In this document: in pieces, positions 42,359-51,020 of the stretch | How the letters are laid out: every line of letters starts with the position of its first letter | Numbering within the stretch: the first letter of the stretch is position 1 | Source of the DNA: Ignavibacteriales bacterium | Lineage (GTDB): Bacteria; Bacteroidota; Ignavibacteria; Tepidaquicellales; Tepidaquicellaceae | Direction of reading: 5' to 3' | DNA: 64,000 nt | Assembly: GCA_020635255.1 (NCBI GenBank) | Contig: JACKAC010000001.1 | Coordinates: forward strand, 1-64,000 | Position numbers and translations under genes: made by a program | Notes under the pieces: generated by a model | What the model was told of the DNA's origin: nothing | The model's input: the letters and a program-made list of their open reading frames with translations, nothing else | Database searches by the model: none

Positions 42359-43945
42359 TTAGTTCAGATACTCTTCCGTTAGATCTTCACCCGTCTTTCT
42401 TGATAAAAACCTGAATTCGTCCAGTGAGATTTCACTGTCAGCTTCAACCTTTATTCTCAATTTATACTTAAACGAAAGTTTTCTTATTCTGCTGAATAGA
42501 CCGTGAATAAGATATGCCTCGAGTATCGGGTTTACCTTTAATTCCAGCGGATGTATCGCATGACCGCCCTTGTATCTTTGTATCCATCTTTCGAGGTTGG
42601 TCATGAAGCTGGTCCTCGACAGAACTGTGCCCGTGCCTTTACAGAGCGGGCATGTATCATATACCCTGTGAAGTATGTTCTGCCTTATTCTCTGACGGGT
42701 GATCTGCACCAGGCCGAACTCGCTCATGGGAAGTATTGTCGCTTTTGCTCTGTCCTTCCGGAATTCCTTCCTCAATTCATCGTAAAGTTTTCGCCTGCTC
42801 TTCTCTTCATACAGGTCGATAAAGTCTATAACAATTATACCGCCAATATCCCTGAGTCTCAGCTGCCTGACGATCTCCTTACCGGCTTCTATGTTAGTAT
42901 TGAGAGAGTTAACTTCCTGGTTTGAGCTACGGGCATACTTACCGCTGTTCACATCGATTACCGTCATCGCTTCAGTTGTTTCGATGATGATATAGCCCGC
43001 TCCCTTTATCCATACTTTCTTGTTTAGGGAACTGTCTATCTGGCGTTCTATATTATAGAGATCGAATAAAGGCTGGTTGCCGGTATATAGATCGAGTTTT
43101 TTTACAAACCCCGGGGATGATTCTTCCAGGTTGGTTTTTATTTCCCGGTAAAGTTTTTTCGAATCGATTACTATTTTACTTACGTCCTCTTTAAAGAGGT
43201 CCCTTACCACTGATGAAGTAGTTGAAACGTCCTTATATAATATCGTCGGTGGTTTTTGTGTCTTAACCTTGTTCTCGATCTCGTTCCATGTCGATAAAAG
43301 CTTGTTGAGGTCATCGAGTATAAGCGAATCTTCCTTTCCGCTTGCGACGGTACGTATTATTAGCCCGTATCCTTTTGGCAGGGCTGATCTGACAAGCTTT
43401 CTGAGTCTGTATCTCTCTTTGGAGTTATAGATCTTTCTTGACAGCCCGACCTTTCTGTGGAAGGGCATCAGTACCAGGTACCTGCCTGGTAACGATACCT
43501 TTGAAGTTACTCTCACACCTTTGTTTGCGACAGGCTCTTTTGTGATCTGGACTATTATGTCCTGCCCGCGTGTGAGGTTTACATCGGGGTTCTTGCTGTA
43601 TCGGTTATCCCGCTTGCCCTGGTATTTCTTTGGAGGCTCTTTTACCTGTTCTTCTTCTTCCTCGTCGTCATCATCTTCATCGAATTCATCTTCGCCTAGC
43701 AGGCTGTAGTATTCATCTGATGTGGTTATATCGGAGAAGTGCAGGAACGCATCCTGCTGGAAACCGATGTCGATAAATGCCGCGCGGATCCCTTTCATTA
43801 CCTTTGCAACTTTGCCAAGGTAAATGTCTCCTACGTTCCTTTCGTTTTCGGGGCTTTCCGTAAAATATTCGGTGAGCTTTCCTTCCTCTAAAATGGCTAT
43901 ACGTCTCTCATTAGAGCCTGAATTGATAAAAATCTCTTTTTTCAT
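42359..43945 (-). CDS. rng: Ribonuclease E/G family endoribonuclease
   Basis: Endoribonuclease for rRNA and mRNA processing. The N-terminal S1-like domain (about 35-170) is split by an acidic insertion rich in Asp and Glu (about 83-105). The RNase core has KVWIKGAGYIIIETTEAMTV, IDVNSGKYA and GIIVIDFIDLYEEKSRRKL, which hold the catalytic Asp residues, and CPLCKGTGT, the zinc link. Length 528 suggests an RNase G-like form, without the E. coli RNase E degradosome tail. It lies 36 bases after rho on the same strand. Confidence 0.93.
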   Translation of the reverse strand: MKKEIFINSGSNERRIAILEEGKLTEYFTESPENERNVGDIYLGKVAKVMKGIRAAFIDIGFQQDAFLHFSDITTSDEYYSLLGEDEFDEDDDDEEEEEQVKEPPKKYQGKRDNRYSKNPDVNLTRGQDIIVQITKEPVANKGVRVTSKVSLPGRYLVLMPFHRKVGLSRKIYNSKERYRLRKLVRSALPKGYGLIIRTVASGKEDSLILDDLNKLLSTWNEIENKVKTQKPPTILYKDVSTTSSVVRDLFKEDVSKIVIDSKKLYREIKTNLEESSPGFVKKLDLYTGNQPLFDLYNIERQIDSSLNKKVWIKGAGYIIIETTEAMTVIDVNSGKYARSSNQEVNSLNTNIEAGKEIVRQLRLRDIGGIIVIDFIDLYEEKSRRKLYDELRKEFRKDRAKATILPMSEFGLVQITRQRIRQNILHRVYDTCPLCKGTGTVLSRTSFMTNLERWIQRYKGGHAIHPLELKVNPILEAYLIHGLFSRIRKLSFKYKLRIKVEADSEISLDEFRFLSRKTGEDLTEEYLN

Positions 43946-43981
43946 AAAGTCTAAATTAGTTCTTCACTGCAAGCGTGTGCT

Positions 43982-45307
43982 CTAGGAGTTCATGGATGCG
44001 AGGAACTCTTCATTAGACTTTGTGCCTTTCATCTTATCGAGGAGGAATTCCATTGCCTCAACCGGGTTGTAATCAGAAAGAAGCTTCCTGAGGAGCCATA
44101 CCCTGTTGAGTGTGGCGTCATCGATAAGCAGTTCTTCTTTCCTGGTACCCGATTTGTTGAGGTCAATAGCCGGGAATACTCTTCTGTCGGACAATCTTCT
44201 GTCTAGAACTATCTCCATGTTACCCGTTCCTTTGAATTCTTCAAAGATAACTTCGTCCATACGGCTTCCGGTCTCGATAAGAGCCGTCGCTATTATGGTG
44301 AGGCTTCCGCCTTCATCCACGTTACGAGCCGCGCCGAAGAATCGTTTGGGTTTATGGAGTGCGTTTGCGTCCACACCCCCGGAAAGTATCTTTCCGCTGT
44401 GTGGTATGACAGTATTGTGCGCTCTGGCAAGTCTTGTGATACTGTCTAGCAGTATCACCACATCCTTTTTAGCTTCTACGAGCCTTTTCGCTTTTTGCAG
44501 TACTATTTCCGAAACCTGTACGTGTCTTTCCGGCGGTTCGTCAAATGTCGAGCTCACAACTTCGGCATTTACGTTACGGCTCATATCCGTAACCTCTTCT
44601 GGTCTTTCGTCTATGAGCAATACGATCGGATGGATCTCCGGGTGGTTTCGCGTGATGCTGTTTACTATTGTTTGAAGCAAAATCGTTTTACCGCTTTTGG
44701 GAGGTGAAACAATGAGACCTCTTTGTCCTTTACCAATTGGTGTGAACAGGTCCATTATTCTCATCCCGTACTCGGACGGCGCTGCCTCCAGCTTTATCTG
44801 TACGTCGGGATAAAGCGGGGTCAGGTTGTCGAAAAGTGTTCTGTCGCGTATCTTATCGGGATCGCCAAAGTTCACTTCCTCGACTTTCAGCAGTGCAAAG
44901 AATCGCTCTCCTTCTTTCGGAGGGCGCACCTGCCCGCTGACCGTATCGCCTGTTCTCAGGGAGAACTTCTTTATCTGCGAAGGTGATACGTATATGTCGT
45001 CCGGTGACGGCAGATAATTGTAATCCGCCGATCTTAAAAAGCCGTACCCATCGGGAAGCACTTCGAGAACACCTACAGCATAGGCGTAACCGTCCTTGCC
45101 GTCTTTCTTCGTTTGCGCTTCCACAATTTTGTAAATGAGTTCCTGCTTTTTAAGATCGCTGTAGTCGGAGACTTTCAGTTCCTTTGCGATCGCCAGTAGC
45201 TCGGATACCTTTTTCGATTTCAGTTCAGCCATGTTCTTGGCGGCTGAATCATCCATTTCCTCAACGCCCTTTGTGCCGTTGGTTTGGTTTTTAGTTTTCG
45301 TGTCCAT
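43982..45307 (-). CDS. rho: Transcription termination factor Rho
   Basis: Hexameric RNA translocase. The 441 residues contain a Rho_N SAP-like helix set (about 25-75, SKKVSELLAIAKELKVSDYS), an RNA-binding cold-shock-like domain (about 80-160) and the RecA-type motor with Walker A SPPKSGKT, VLLIDERPEEVTDMSRNV, Walker B VILLDSITRLARAHN and FKGTGNMEIVLDR (arginine finger region). No large N-terminal insertion is present, unlike many Bacteroidota Rho. The upstream 293 bases, shared with the divergent gene at 45601, contain no ORF; short inverted pairs such as TACCG/CGGTA near 45340 are seen but are weak. Confidence 0.98.
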   Translation of the reverse strand: MDTKTKNQTNGTKGVEEMDDSAAKNMAELKSKKVSELLAIAKELKVSDYSDLKKQELIYKIVEAQTKKDGKDGYAYAVGVLEVLPDGYGFLRSADYNYLPSPDDIYVSPSQIKKFSLRTGDTVSGQVRPPKEGERFFALLKVEEVNFGDPDKIRDRTLFDNLTPLYPDVQIKLEAAPSEYGMRIMDLFTPIGKGQRGLIVSPPKSGKTILLQTIVNSITRNHPEIHPIVLLIDERPEEVTDMSRNVNAEVVSSTFDEPPERHVQVSEIVLQKAKRLVEAKKDVVILLDSITRLARAHNTVIPHSGKILSGGVDANALHKPKRFFGAARNVDEGGSLTIIATALIETGSRMDEVIFEEFKGTGNMEIVLDRRLSDRRVFPAIDLNKSGTRKEELLIDDATLNRVWLLRKLLSDYNPVEAMEFLLDKMKGTKSNEEFLASMNS

Positions 45308-45600
45308 TAATATGTCCTTTTGTTAAAGTATGCTTACCGTAGAACCGGTAGAGCGGTGTGCTATAAAACGTGAGATAAGTTTATAAGTTGGATTAAATAT
45401 TTATTTAAAACGTAATTTATATTGAAGAATATGATTCAGATCTTGGTGTGTAGGTCTGATGTAATACAAAACTATACTTTCTAAGTTAAAGTTTCAAGTA
45501 AAATATATACGTGAAAAAAACCTCCTTTTTGCATAGAAATCCTGCGGTCTGGAATTAGTTTAAAATTGAATTTGCCTCCCTAAATAATTAATTTAGCCTC

Positions 45601-47589
45601 ATGTCGAAGAAATCTCCTGCTGGAAGAAAGCAATCCAGGCAAACCCAAAAGAAACAGGCTTCAAAAAGCATCATTAACTTCGAGATCCCGTTCTCACCTA
45701 ACCGGAATCAGAAGATAATGATTTATGCCGGGATATTCATTTTGGCCCTGGTTTTGCCCATTATTTACATTAATTACGCCGTCGGAGTGAATGGTGGATT
45801 TGGCTTTCCGCTCGATGACCCATGGATACACCTGACCTTTGCAAAGAATCTTGCCCAGTACCGGAGTTTCTCATATTTCAAAGATCAGATGGCTACTGCC
45901 GGATCTACGTCGCCGATATATACCTTTCTTGCCGCAATAGCTTTCATTTTCACGCAGAACGAGATGGTGCTGAGTTATGTGCTGGGCATTTCATTCTTAG
46001 TGCTTTCTGCTCTGGCTTTTTACCGCCTCAGCTCATTCGAGTTCGGTAAGGAGAATATTTTTGCCATCGTCTGCGCGGCGATCTTCGTCCTGGATAAGTG
46101 GATGAACTTCATTTCCGTATCCGGCATGGAAACCACCATGTACATTTTCTTCCTTGTCGCCTGCGCATACTTTTATAAAAAGCGTCACGCTATACCGTTC
46201 GCGATTTTCCTCGGGCTGATACTCTGGGGCCGTCCCGACGGTGTCGCATTCATCGGAGCGCTCGTTGTGGATTACTTCCTTGTGCGATATTATTCTAAAT
46301 CCGATTCCGCGCTCACGCTATTTAATAAACAGGAATTGATAAAGATTGCTGTCATCTTCGGCGGTATCATAGTCCTGTACTTTATAATGAACTATATCCT
46401 CTCCGGTTCGTTACTTCCGAATACTTATAATGCCAAGCTAACCTATTATTCACCCGAGTTCCGAAGCAGGGGAGATTTCCTTCATTTCGAGGTCTGGGAT
46501 TACTTCACTAACGGCGCTTATGCTGTCATTATGGCAGGGTTCATTTTCTCTGTGCTTAAGCTTCTCTTCGATTTCACAAAGAAAAAATACAATACGAATT
46601 TTCTCTATATACTATTCATCTTTGCACTGGTTTTCATTTACTGGTATAAACTTCCTTACGCGCACCGTTTCGGGCGTTACATGATGCCCATCATCCCGTT
46701 CTTTATACTCGTTTCTACTCTTGGTATACGCGATCTCGGAAGGCTCATCGGTTCCTTTATGAAAAGCAAGGAAATAGGCAACGGGATTGTTTTCATATCA
46801 TTAGCGGTTATCCTATTCATGGGATATGGTAATTACAACGACAACAAAGAAAACTACGCCATCGAAAATAAATACATCAGCGATCGGCAGGTAGCCGCCG
46901 CTATGTGGCTAAAAGAGCATACAAAAGATGGCGACGTCATCGGTACACACGATGTCGGCGCGATTGGCTTTTACAGCGGTCGCAAGATCGTCGACGTTGC
47001 GGGACTCGTTACACCGGAACTTATTAATAAGATCAATGATAACGACTACGTTACCTATATGGAGGATTATATGAAACAGCAGGGGGTTACACACCTGGCG
47101 TTTCTTCGTGAGTGGTACACCGTGGTCAACCAGACACCGCTCTTTACGACCGGTTCCACACTTCCGCCGGAAGTGATGGAGATATATGCTTATATCCCCG
47201 ATTCTACACTGATTGTATCAAAGGAAGTAAAGAGCATGCTCCTGTATGCCCGTGAAATGCTTGCCCAGAAAGCTCCCCAGCAGGCTATCCAGGTACTGTT
47301 GCAGGCTGTACAAAAAGAACCGCGGTCGTCTTACACGTATTTCCTTTTAGGTTATGCATACTCTATGATGAACGATCCAAACGGCTTCGAATCCAATATG
47401 CAGAAGGCTGTAGAGTATTTCCCGGATTACACTGACGCACTCCTTAATCTCGGCAACCTTTATCTCAGCCGGCAGGATTATTCAAATGCTAAAACTTTAC
47501 TCGAACGGGCAAAGAATACAGCCCCGGATAATCCAAAGGTTTTGGAATTATATAATAAACTTCCCGATTCCCTCAAGGCGGGAGGCTAA
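45601..47589 (+). CDS. GT-C type membrane glycosyltransferase with TPR tail
   Basis: A 662-residue multi-pass protein. A basic, Lys/Gln/Ser-rich N terminus (about 1-35) is followed by about eleven hydrophobic helices. A first-loop acidic pair, GFPLDDPWIHLTFAKNLA, fits lipid-linked-sugar GT-C transferases of the ArnT/PMT group. After residue 430 a soluble extracytoplasmic part includes ADDGDVIGTHDVGAIGFYSG-like DVIGTHDVGAIGFYSG. The last 120 residues are tetratricopeptide-like (YFLLGYAYSMMNDPNGFESN, ALLNLGNLYLSRQDYSNAKT). Such TPR tails on GT-C proteins are not common. It likely transfers sugars to an envelope polymer; substrate unknown. First of a four-gene plus-strand run. Confidence 0.82.
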   Translation: MSKKSPAGRKQSRQTQKKQASKSIINFEIPFSPNRNQKIMIYAGIFILALVLPIIYINYAVGVNGGFGFPLDDPWIHLTFAKNLAQYRSFSYFKDQMATAGSTSPIYTFLAAIAFIFTQNEMVLSYVLGISFLVLSALAFYRLSSFEFGKENIFAIVCAAIFVLDKWMNFISVSGMETTMYIFFLVACAYFYKKRHAIPFAIFLGLILWGRPDGVAFIGALVVDYFLVRYYSKSDSALTLFNKQELIKIAVIFGGIIVLYFIMNYILSGSLLPNTYNAKLTYYSPEFRSRGDFLHFEVWDYFTNGAYAVIMAGFIFSVLKLLFDFTKKKYNTNFLYILFIFALVFIYWYKLPYAHRFGRYMMPIIPFFILVSTLGIRDLGRLIGSFMKSKEIGNGIVFISLAVILFMGYGNYNDNKENYAIENKYISDRQVAAAMWLKEHTKDGDVIGTHDVGAIGFYSGRKIVDVAGLVTPELINKINDNDYVTYMEDYMKQQGVTHLAFLREWYTVVNQTPLFTTGSTLPPEVMEIYAYIPDSTLIVSKEVKSMLLYAREMLAQKAPQQAIQVLLQAVQKEPRSSYTYFLLGYAYSMMNDPNGFESNMQKAVEYFPDYTDALLNLGNLYLSRQDYSNAKTLLERAKNTAPDNPKVLELYNKLPDSLKAGG

Positions 47590-47620
47590 CAGTTAACTTG
47601 CGAATACAAAAAGAGTGACG

Positions 47621-48778
47621 ATGAATAAGAATAGCGATGATAGTTTTTTTGGAAAAGCTGCAAAGCTCGGTAGAGACTTCCTTACCTATATAAAGGATGA
47701 AGTAATACCCTTTGTGTCAAAACACCTTGATAAGATTCCATATAAAAAGATTCGGATTATTTATCCTTTCGCGCTGGTATTAAACGTCCTTCTTTTTATT
47801 TTTATTATTTACAGTGTCTTTTTTAATAAGAATACCTGGCAGGGCGACAATGACAGGCTTATCACTATTAGCAAAGGATCAGGTCTTAACGAAATAGCCG
47901 AGCTCCTCTCTAAAGAAAAGATCATTGAAAACACTTACACATTTAAACTTGCCGCCCGGCTTTCCGGCAAGGACAGGGAAATACTGCCCCGAAGATATAT
48001 TTTTGTAAGCGGGTTGACGAATAGAGAGATACTCAATCTTCTTACCGATAAAGACCTAGTACAGACCGTGAAGTTCCGTGTACCAGAAGGTGTTACTATT
48101 AAAAAACTCTCGTCACTTGTGGAGCAAAAGCTTCTTCTTTCTGCAGACGAATTCAAACACGCTACTGAGAACAAAACCATAATTGATAAGCTTGGGCTTG
48201 GAAGCGAAGTGAAGAACCTCGAGGGATTTCTTTTCCCTGATACATATGTGATATCTATCAACCTCGATGAGGATGGTTTAGTTAAAGTTTTTACGGATGA
48301 ATTTATTCAAAGAGTAGTGGATGATGACCAGATATCTTCTGCGCTTAAACGCAGGAAAGAAACTCTTCTTAAGGCGATAACAATGGCTTCTATTATAGAA
48401 GGGGAAACCTACCTCAAGGATGAGATGCCCGTCATATCAGGGGTATATCATAACCGTCTAAGGAAGCACATGCGCCTTGAGGCTGACCCAACTGTCCAGT
48501 ACATTCTCCCCGATGGACCCAAAAGCCGCCTGCTGTATGAAGACCTTAAGACAGACTCACCCTATAATACATACCGCAATTACGGTTTACCCCCTGGACC
48601 TATAAATAACCCCGGGTTCGATGCGATCAAAGCCGCGCTGAATCCCGATTCTCATAACTATCTTTTCTTCGTAGCTACAGGAAAAGGAGGGCATAAATTT
48701 TCCGAAACATACGAACAGCATAAACAGGCAGCTGATGAGTACAGGAAAGAGTTAAAGAAAAAGCAAAACAACAAATAG
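47621..48778 (+). CDS. mltG: Endolytic murein transglycosylase MltG
   Basis: Inner-membrane lytic transglycosylase that cuts nascent glycan strands and so sets their length. From ATG 47621 (a GTG lies 6 bases earlier) it has 385 residues. It has a cytoplasmic stretch, a membrane helix (about 48-70, YPFALVLNVLLFIFIIYSVF) and a LysM-like subdomain. The YceG fold carries the catalytic Glu in TMASIIEGETYL and the ADPTVQYI, PSPYNTY-like SPYNTYRNYGLPPGPINNPG segments. It lies 31 bases after the glycosyltransferase and 3 bases before the permease. Confidence 0.94.
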   Translation: MNKNSDDSFFGKAAKLGRDFLTYIKDEVIPFVSKHLDKIPYKKIRIIYPFALVLNVLLFIFIIYSVFFNKNTWQGDNDRLITISKGSGLNEIAELLSKEKIIENTYTFKLAARLSGKDREILPRRYIFVSGLTNREILNLLTDKDLVQTVKFRVPEGVTIKKLSSLVEQKLLLSADEFKHATENKTIIDKLGLGSEVKNLEGFLFPDTYVISINLDEDGLVKVFTDEFIQRVVDDDQISSALKRRKETLLKAITMASIIEGETYLKDEMPVISGVYHNRLRKHMRLEADPTVQYILPDGPKSRLLYEDLKTDSPYNTYRNYGLPPGPINNPGFDAIKAALNPDSHNYLFFVATGKGGHKFSETYEQHKQAADEYRKELKKKQNNK

Positions 48779-48781
48779 ATA

Positions 48782-50338
48782 TTGCAAAGCGGTAAAGTAA
48801 ATACCGGAGCGCTATATTCACTTTTTTTAAGACTGGACTTCAGGGATAAGCGCAGTGTGGGGTTTAAGAAACTGATCGGTGTTCTCATTGCATATTTTTT
48901 TGCTAACTTCTTCCTATCGTTTGGAAACTTCAGAAACTTCGATGAGGTAAGTTTTGTAATACTGTCGATGTCCACTAATGCGTTTTTTCTTTCCTTCATA
49001 CTTCTCAATGACTTTATTAGTCTCTTCCTTGTAAAAAGTGAATCTGAAACCATATACGCTCTTCCCATTAAACAGGAGGACATATTTCTATCAAAGTTTT
49101 TTGCTGCATACAGCTTTATGGTATTTTACGCGGCAGCCATTATTCTTCCCCAGGTTATTTTCTTCTATCAATATAATGAGAATATTATAGGCACTCTTGC
49201 TTTTTTATACTCAGTGTTCCTTTTTAATATCTTCATTATTTCCTGTCTTGCACTGTTTTATATCTTCATTTTGAGGTATTTCGTAAAGTTCTCATATACG
49301 TTTATTTACATGATCAACATTTGCTTCCTGGTTTATGTCTTTTATTCGAGTACGGTAAGGGGGAGAGCCATGGGAGAGGGAAGGTCATCGGTTTTCTCAT
49401 ATTCTTTTGTAGATATCCTTCCGCAGACTTTGTTCGCGAAAGGTGTCGCAGAACCTGTCTGGCTGATTATTCTTACTTTGATCACGATCGTTGCCGCCGG
49501 TTTATTTTATCTTCTTTTGAGAAAAAATTACTCACGTATTACCTCCGGTGTGCAGGCAATTAATAACAGGGCAAAGAACCGCTCGGCTATTAATCCATTC
49601 ACAAAACTGGCAAATGCCATTGATAAGATCATAACTACGGTCTTTGTGCGCAATCACCTCCAGCGGGCGTCATATTATTTAATGAGAAACCAGCTTTCCA
49701 ATTCACGCGTTTTCAAACTGCGCTATTTTGTCTTTCTTCTTATGCCGCTTGTATTCACCGGGATTGCAGTCTTCTCGGGACTTGCCGGAACTGTGATATT
49801 TGAGAAGGGGGATATGTCATCTTACTCGAATGTTCTCATCCTTAGCCCCTCTATACTCTTTATATATGTCCTTTGTGCACGCCTTATAATTTCAAATACA
49901 CGCATAGCTGACACAAATTCCAATGATTCCGAGTGGATATACAGGTCGCTTCCTGTAGGCGGTGTTGTGCAGATGCGTCTCGGCATACTTAAGTTCATTA
50001 TGTCCCATCTCCTTATCCCCATGATAATTGTAGTCGGTTTGTTGTTAAGCTATCGCATGGACCCGCTCAGTATAATACTTAACTTATTGTTTGCGACTGC
50101 GGGGGTTTTCTTTATTAGTAGTATTCTTTACAGGTTCGATAAATATTATCCTTTCACCCAGGACAGCTCAAAGATGGACTCGGCAAGCAAATTCATCGAA
50201 GTTCTTTTCACCATCTTTCTAGCGCTTATTATATTCATTTCTCAGCTTTTTATTTTTAAAAATATTATATTTATCATTACATCCATTCCGGTGCTTTTTT
50301 TACTGGGAGGTATTATTTTGAGAACTCAAAGAACCTGA
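48782..50338 (+). CDS. ABC-2-like multi-pass membrane protein
   Basis: A 518-residue protein from TTG 48782 with about twelve hydrophobic helices. The region FLVKSESETIYALPIKQEDI is typical of the first cytoplasmic loop of large bacterial ABC-2 permeases. A second soluble segment (about 255-320, KNYSRITSGVQAINNRAKNR) precedes the rest. No ATPase gene lies next to it, which is unusual for a transport permease; the partner may be elsewhere. A second possibility is an envelope membrane protein without an ABC partner. It lies 3 bases after mltG. Confidence 0.72.
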   Translation: MQSGKVNTGALYSLFLRLDFRDKRSVGFKKLIGVLIAYFFANFFLSFGNFRNFDEVSFVILSMSTNAFFLSFILLNDFISLFLVKSESETIYALPIKQEDIFLSKFFAAYSFMVFYAAAIILPQVIFFYQYNENIIGTLAFLYSVFLFNIFIISCLALFYIFILRYFVKFSYTFIYMINICFLVYVFYSSTVRGRAMGEGRSSVFSYSFVDILPQTLFAKGVAEPVWLIILTLITIVAAGLFYLLLRKNYSRITSGVQAINNRAKNRSAINPFTKLANAIDKIITTVFVRNHLQRASYYLMRNQLSNSRVFKLRYFVFLLMPLVFTGIAVFSGLAGTVIFEKGDMSSYSNVLILSPSILFIYVLCARLIISNTRIADTNSNDSEWIYRSLPVGGVVQMRLGILKFIMSHLLIPMIIVVGLLLSYRMDPLSIILNLLFATAGVFFISSILYRFDKYYPFTQDSSKMDSASKFIEVLFTIFLALIIFISQLFIFKNIIFIITSIPVLFLLGGIILRTQRT

Positions 50339-50359
50339 TATCTAAAGGGGAGTAATATC

Positions 50360-51010
50360 ATGAATGATCAACAAAGCTCTGTAACAACACAAACTGAAAC
50401 TGCTCCGTTGATCCGTACTTTCGACGGTACCGGCAGGAATATCATACTGGCAATGACAGGGACCAGCGGAGCTATCTACGGACTCCGCATGCTCCGCGCT
50501 CTCCTGCTAAATGAGTTTCATGTAGATCTTATCATGTCTGACTTCGCGCAGTTCACCCTTTATAAGGAATGTAATGTTGAAATAAAAGCAAGCAATGTGA
50601 CCGGTCTTTTCCCCGATGTACCGGCTCACAAAGTTTCCATCTCTGTCCACAGTAATCTCGATCTGAAATCCAATATCTTCACTAACGAATATAAATGCAG
50701 TGGGATGATCGTCTCTCCGTGTGCTATGGGCATCCTCGCGGGTATCGCTAACGGTAGCGCGCGCAACCTTATAGAAAAATCTGCGGATTACGCCTTTTCA
50801 TACAGGTCGCCACTGATACTGGTGCCTCGCGAAACGCCGATCAATAAGATACATCTTCATAACATGGAGAAGATAATGGATAATGGAGGAATGATCGTTC
50901 CGGCTATGCCGAGCTTTGAATACGCTCCAAAAGATTTTAATGATCTTGCTGACTTTGTCGCGGGAAGGGTGCTCGAACTTCTCTGTACTAATGACAAACC
51001 ATTAGCCTAA
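50360..51010 (+). CDS. ubiX: Flavin prenyltransferase UbiX
   Basis: Makes prenylated FMN, the cofactor of the UbiD decarboxylase family. The 216 residues show ILAMTGTSGAIYGLRMLRAL (FMN and phosphate loop), MIVSPCAMGILAGIANGSAR and LVPRETPINKIHLHNMEKIM, the usual core of a Rossmann-like trimer-of-dodecamer. An Asn/Gln/Thr-rich N-terminal stretch of about 25 residues is extra. An AAAGGGGAG site 7 bases before ATG 50360 fixes the start. It ends the plus-strand run; a ubiD gene is not seen. Confidence 0.95.
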   Translation: MNDQQSSVTTQTETAPLIRTFDGTGRNIILAMTGTSGAIYGLRMLRALLLNEFHVDLIMSDFAQFTLYKECNVEIKASNVTGLFPDVPAHKVSISVHSNLDLKSNIFTNEYKCSGMIVSPCAMGILAGIANGSARNLIEKSADYAFSYRSPLILVPRETPINKIHLHNMEKIMDNGGMIVPAMPSFEYAPKDFNDLADFVAGRVLELLCTNDKPLA

Positions 51011-51020
51011 GATCTCGCTT

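Noticed and set aside
44106..44675. A 189-codon plus-strand ORF opposite rho
   Set aside because: Antisense to the conserved Rho motor domain; Ser/Leu-rich product typical of reverse frames.
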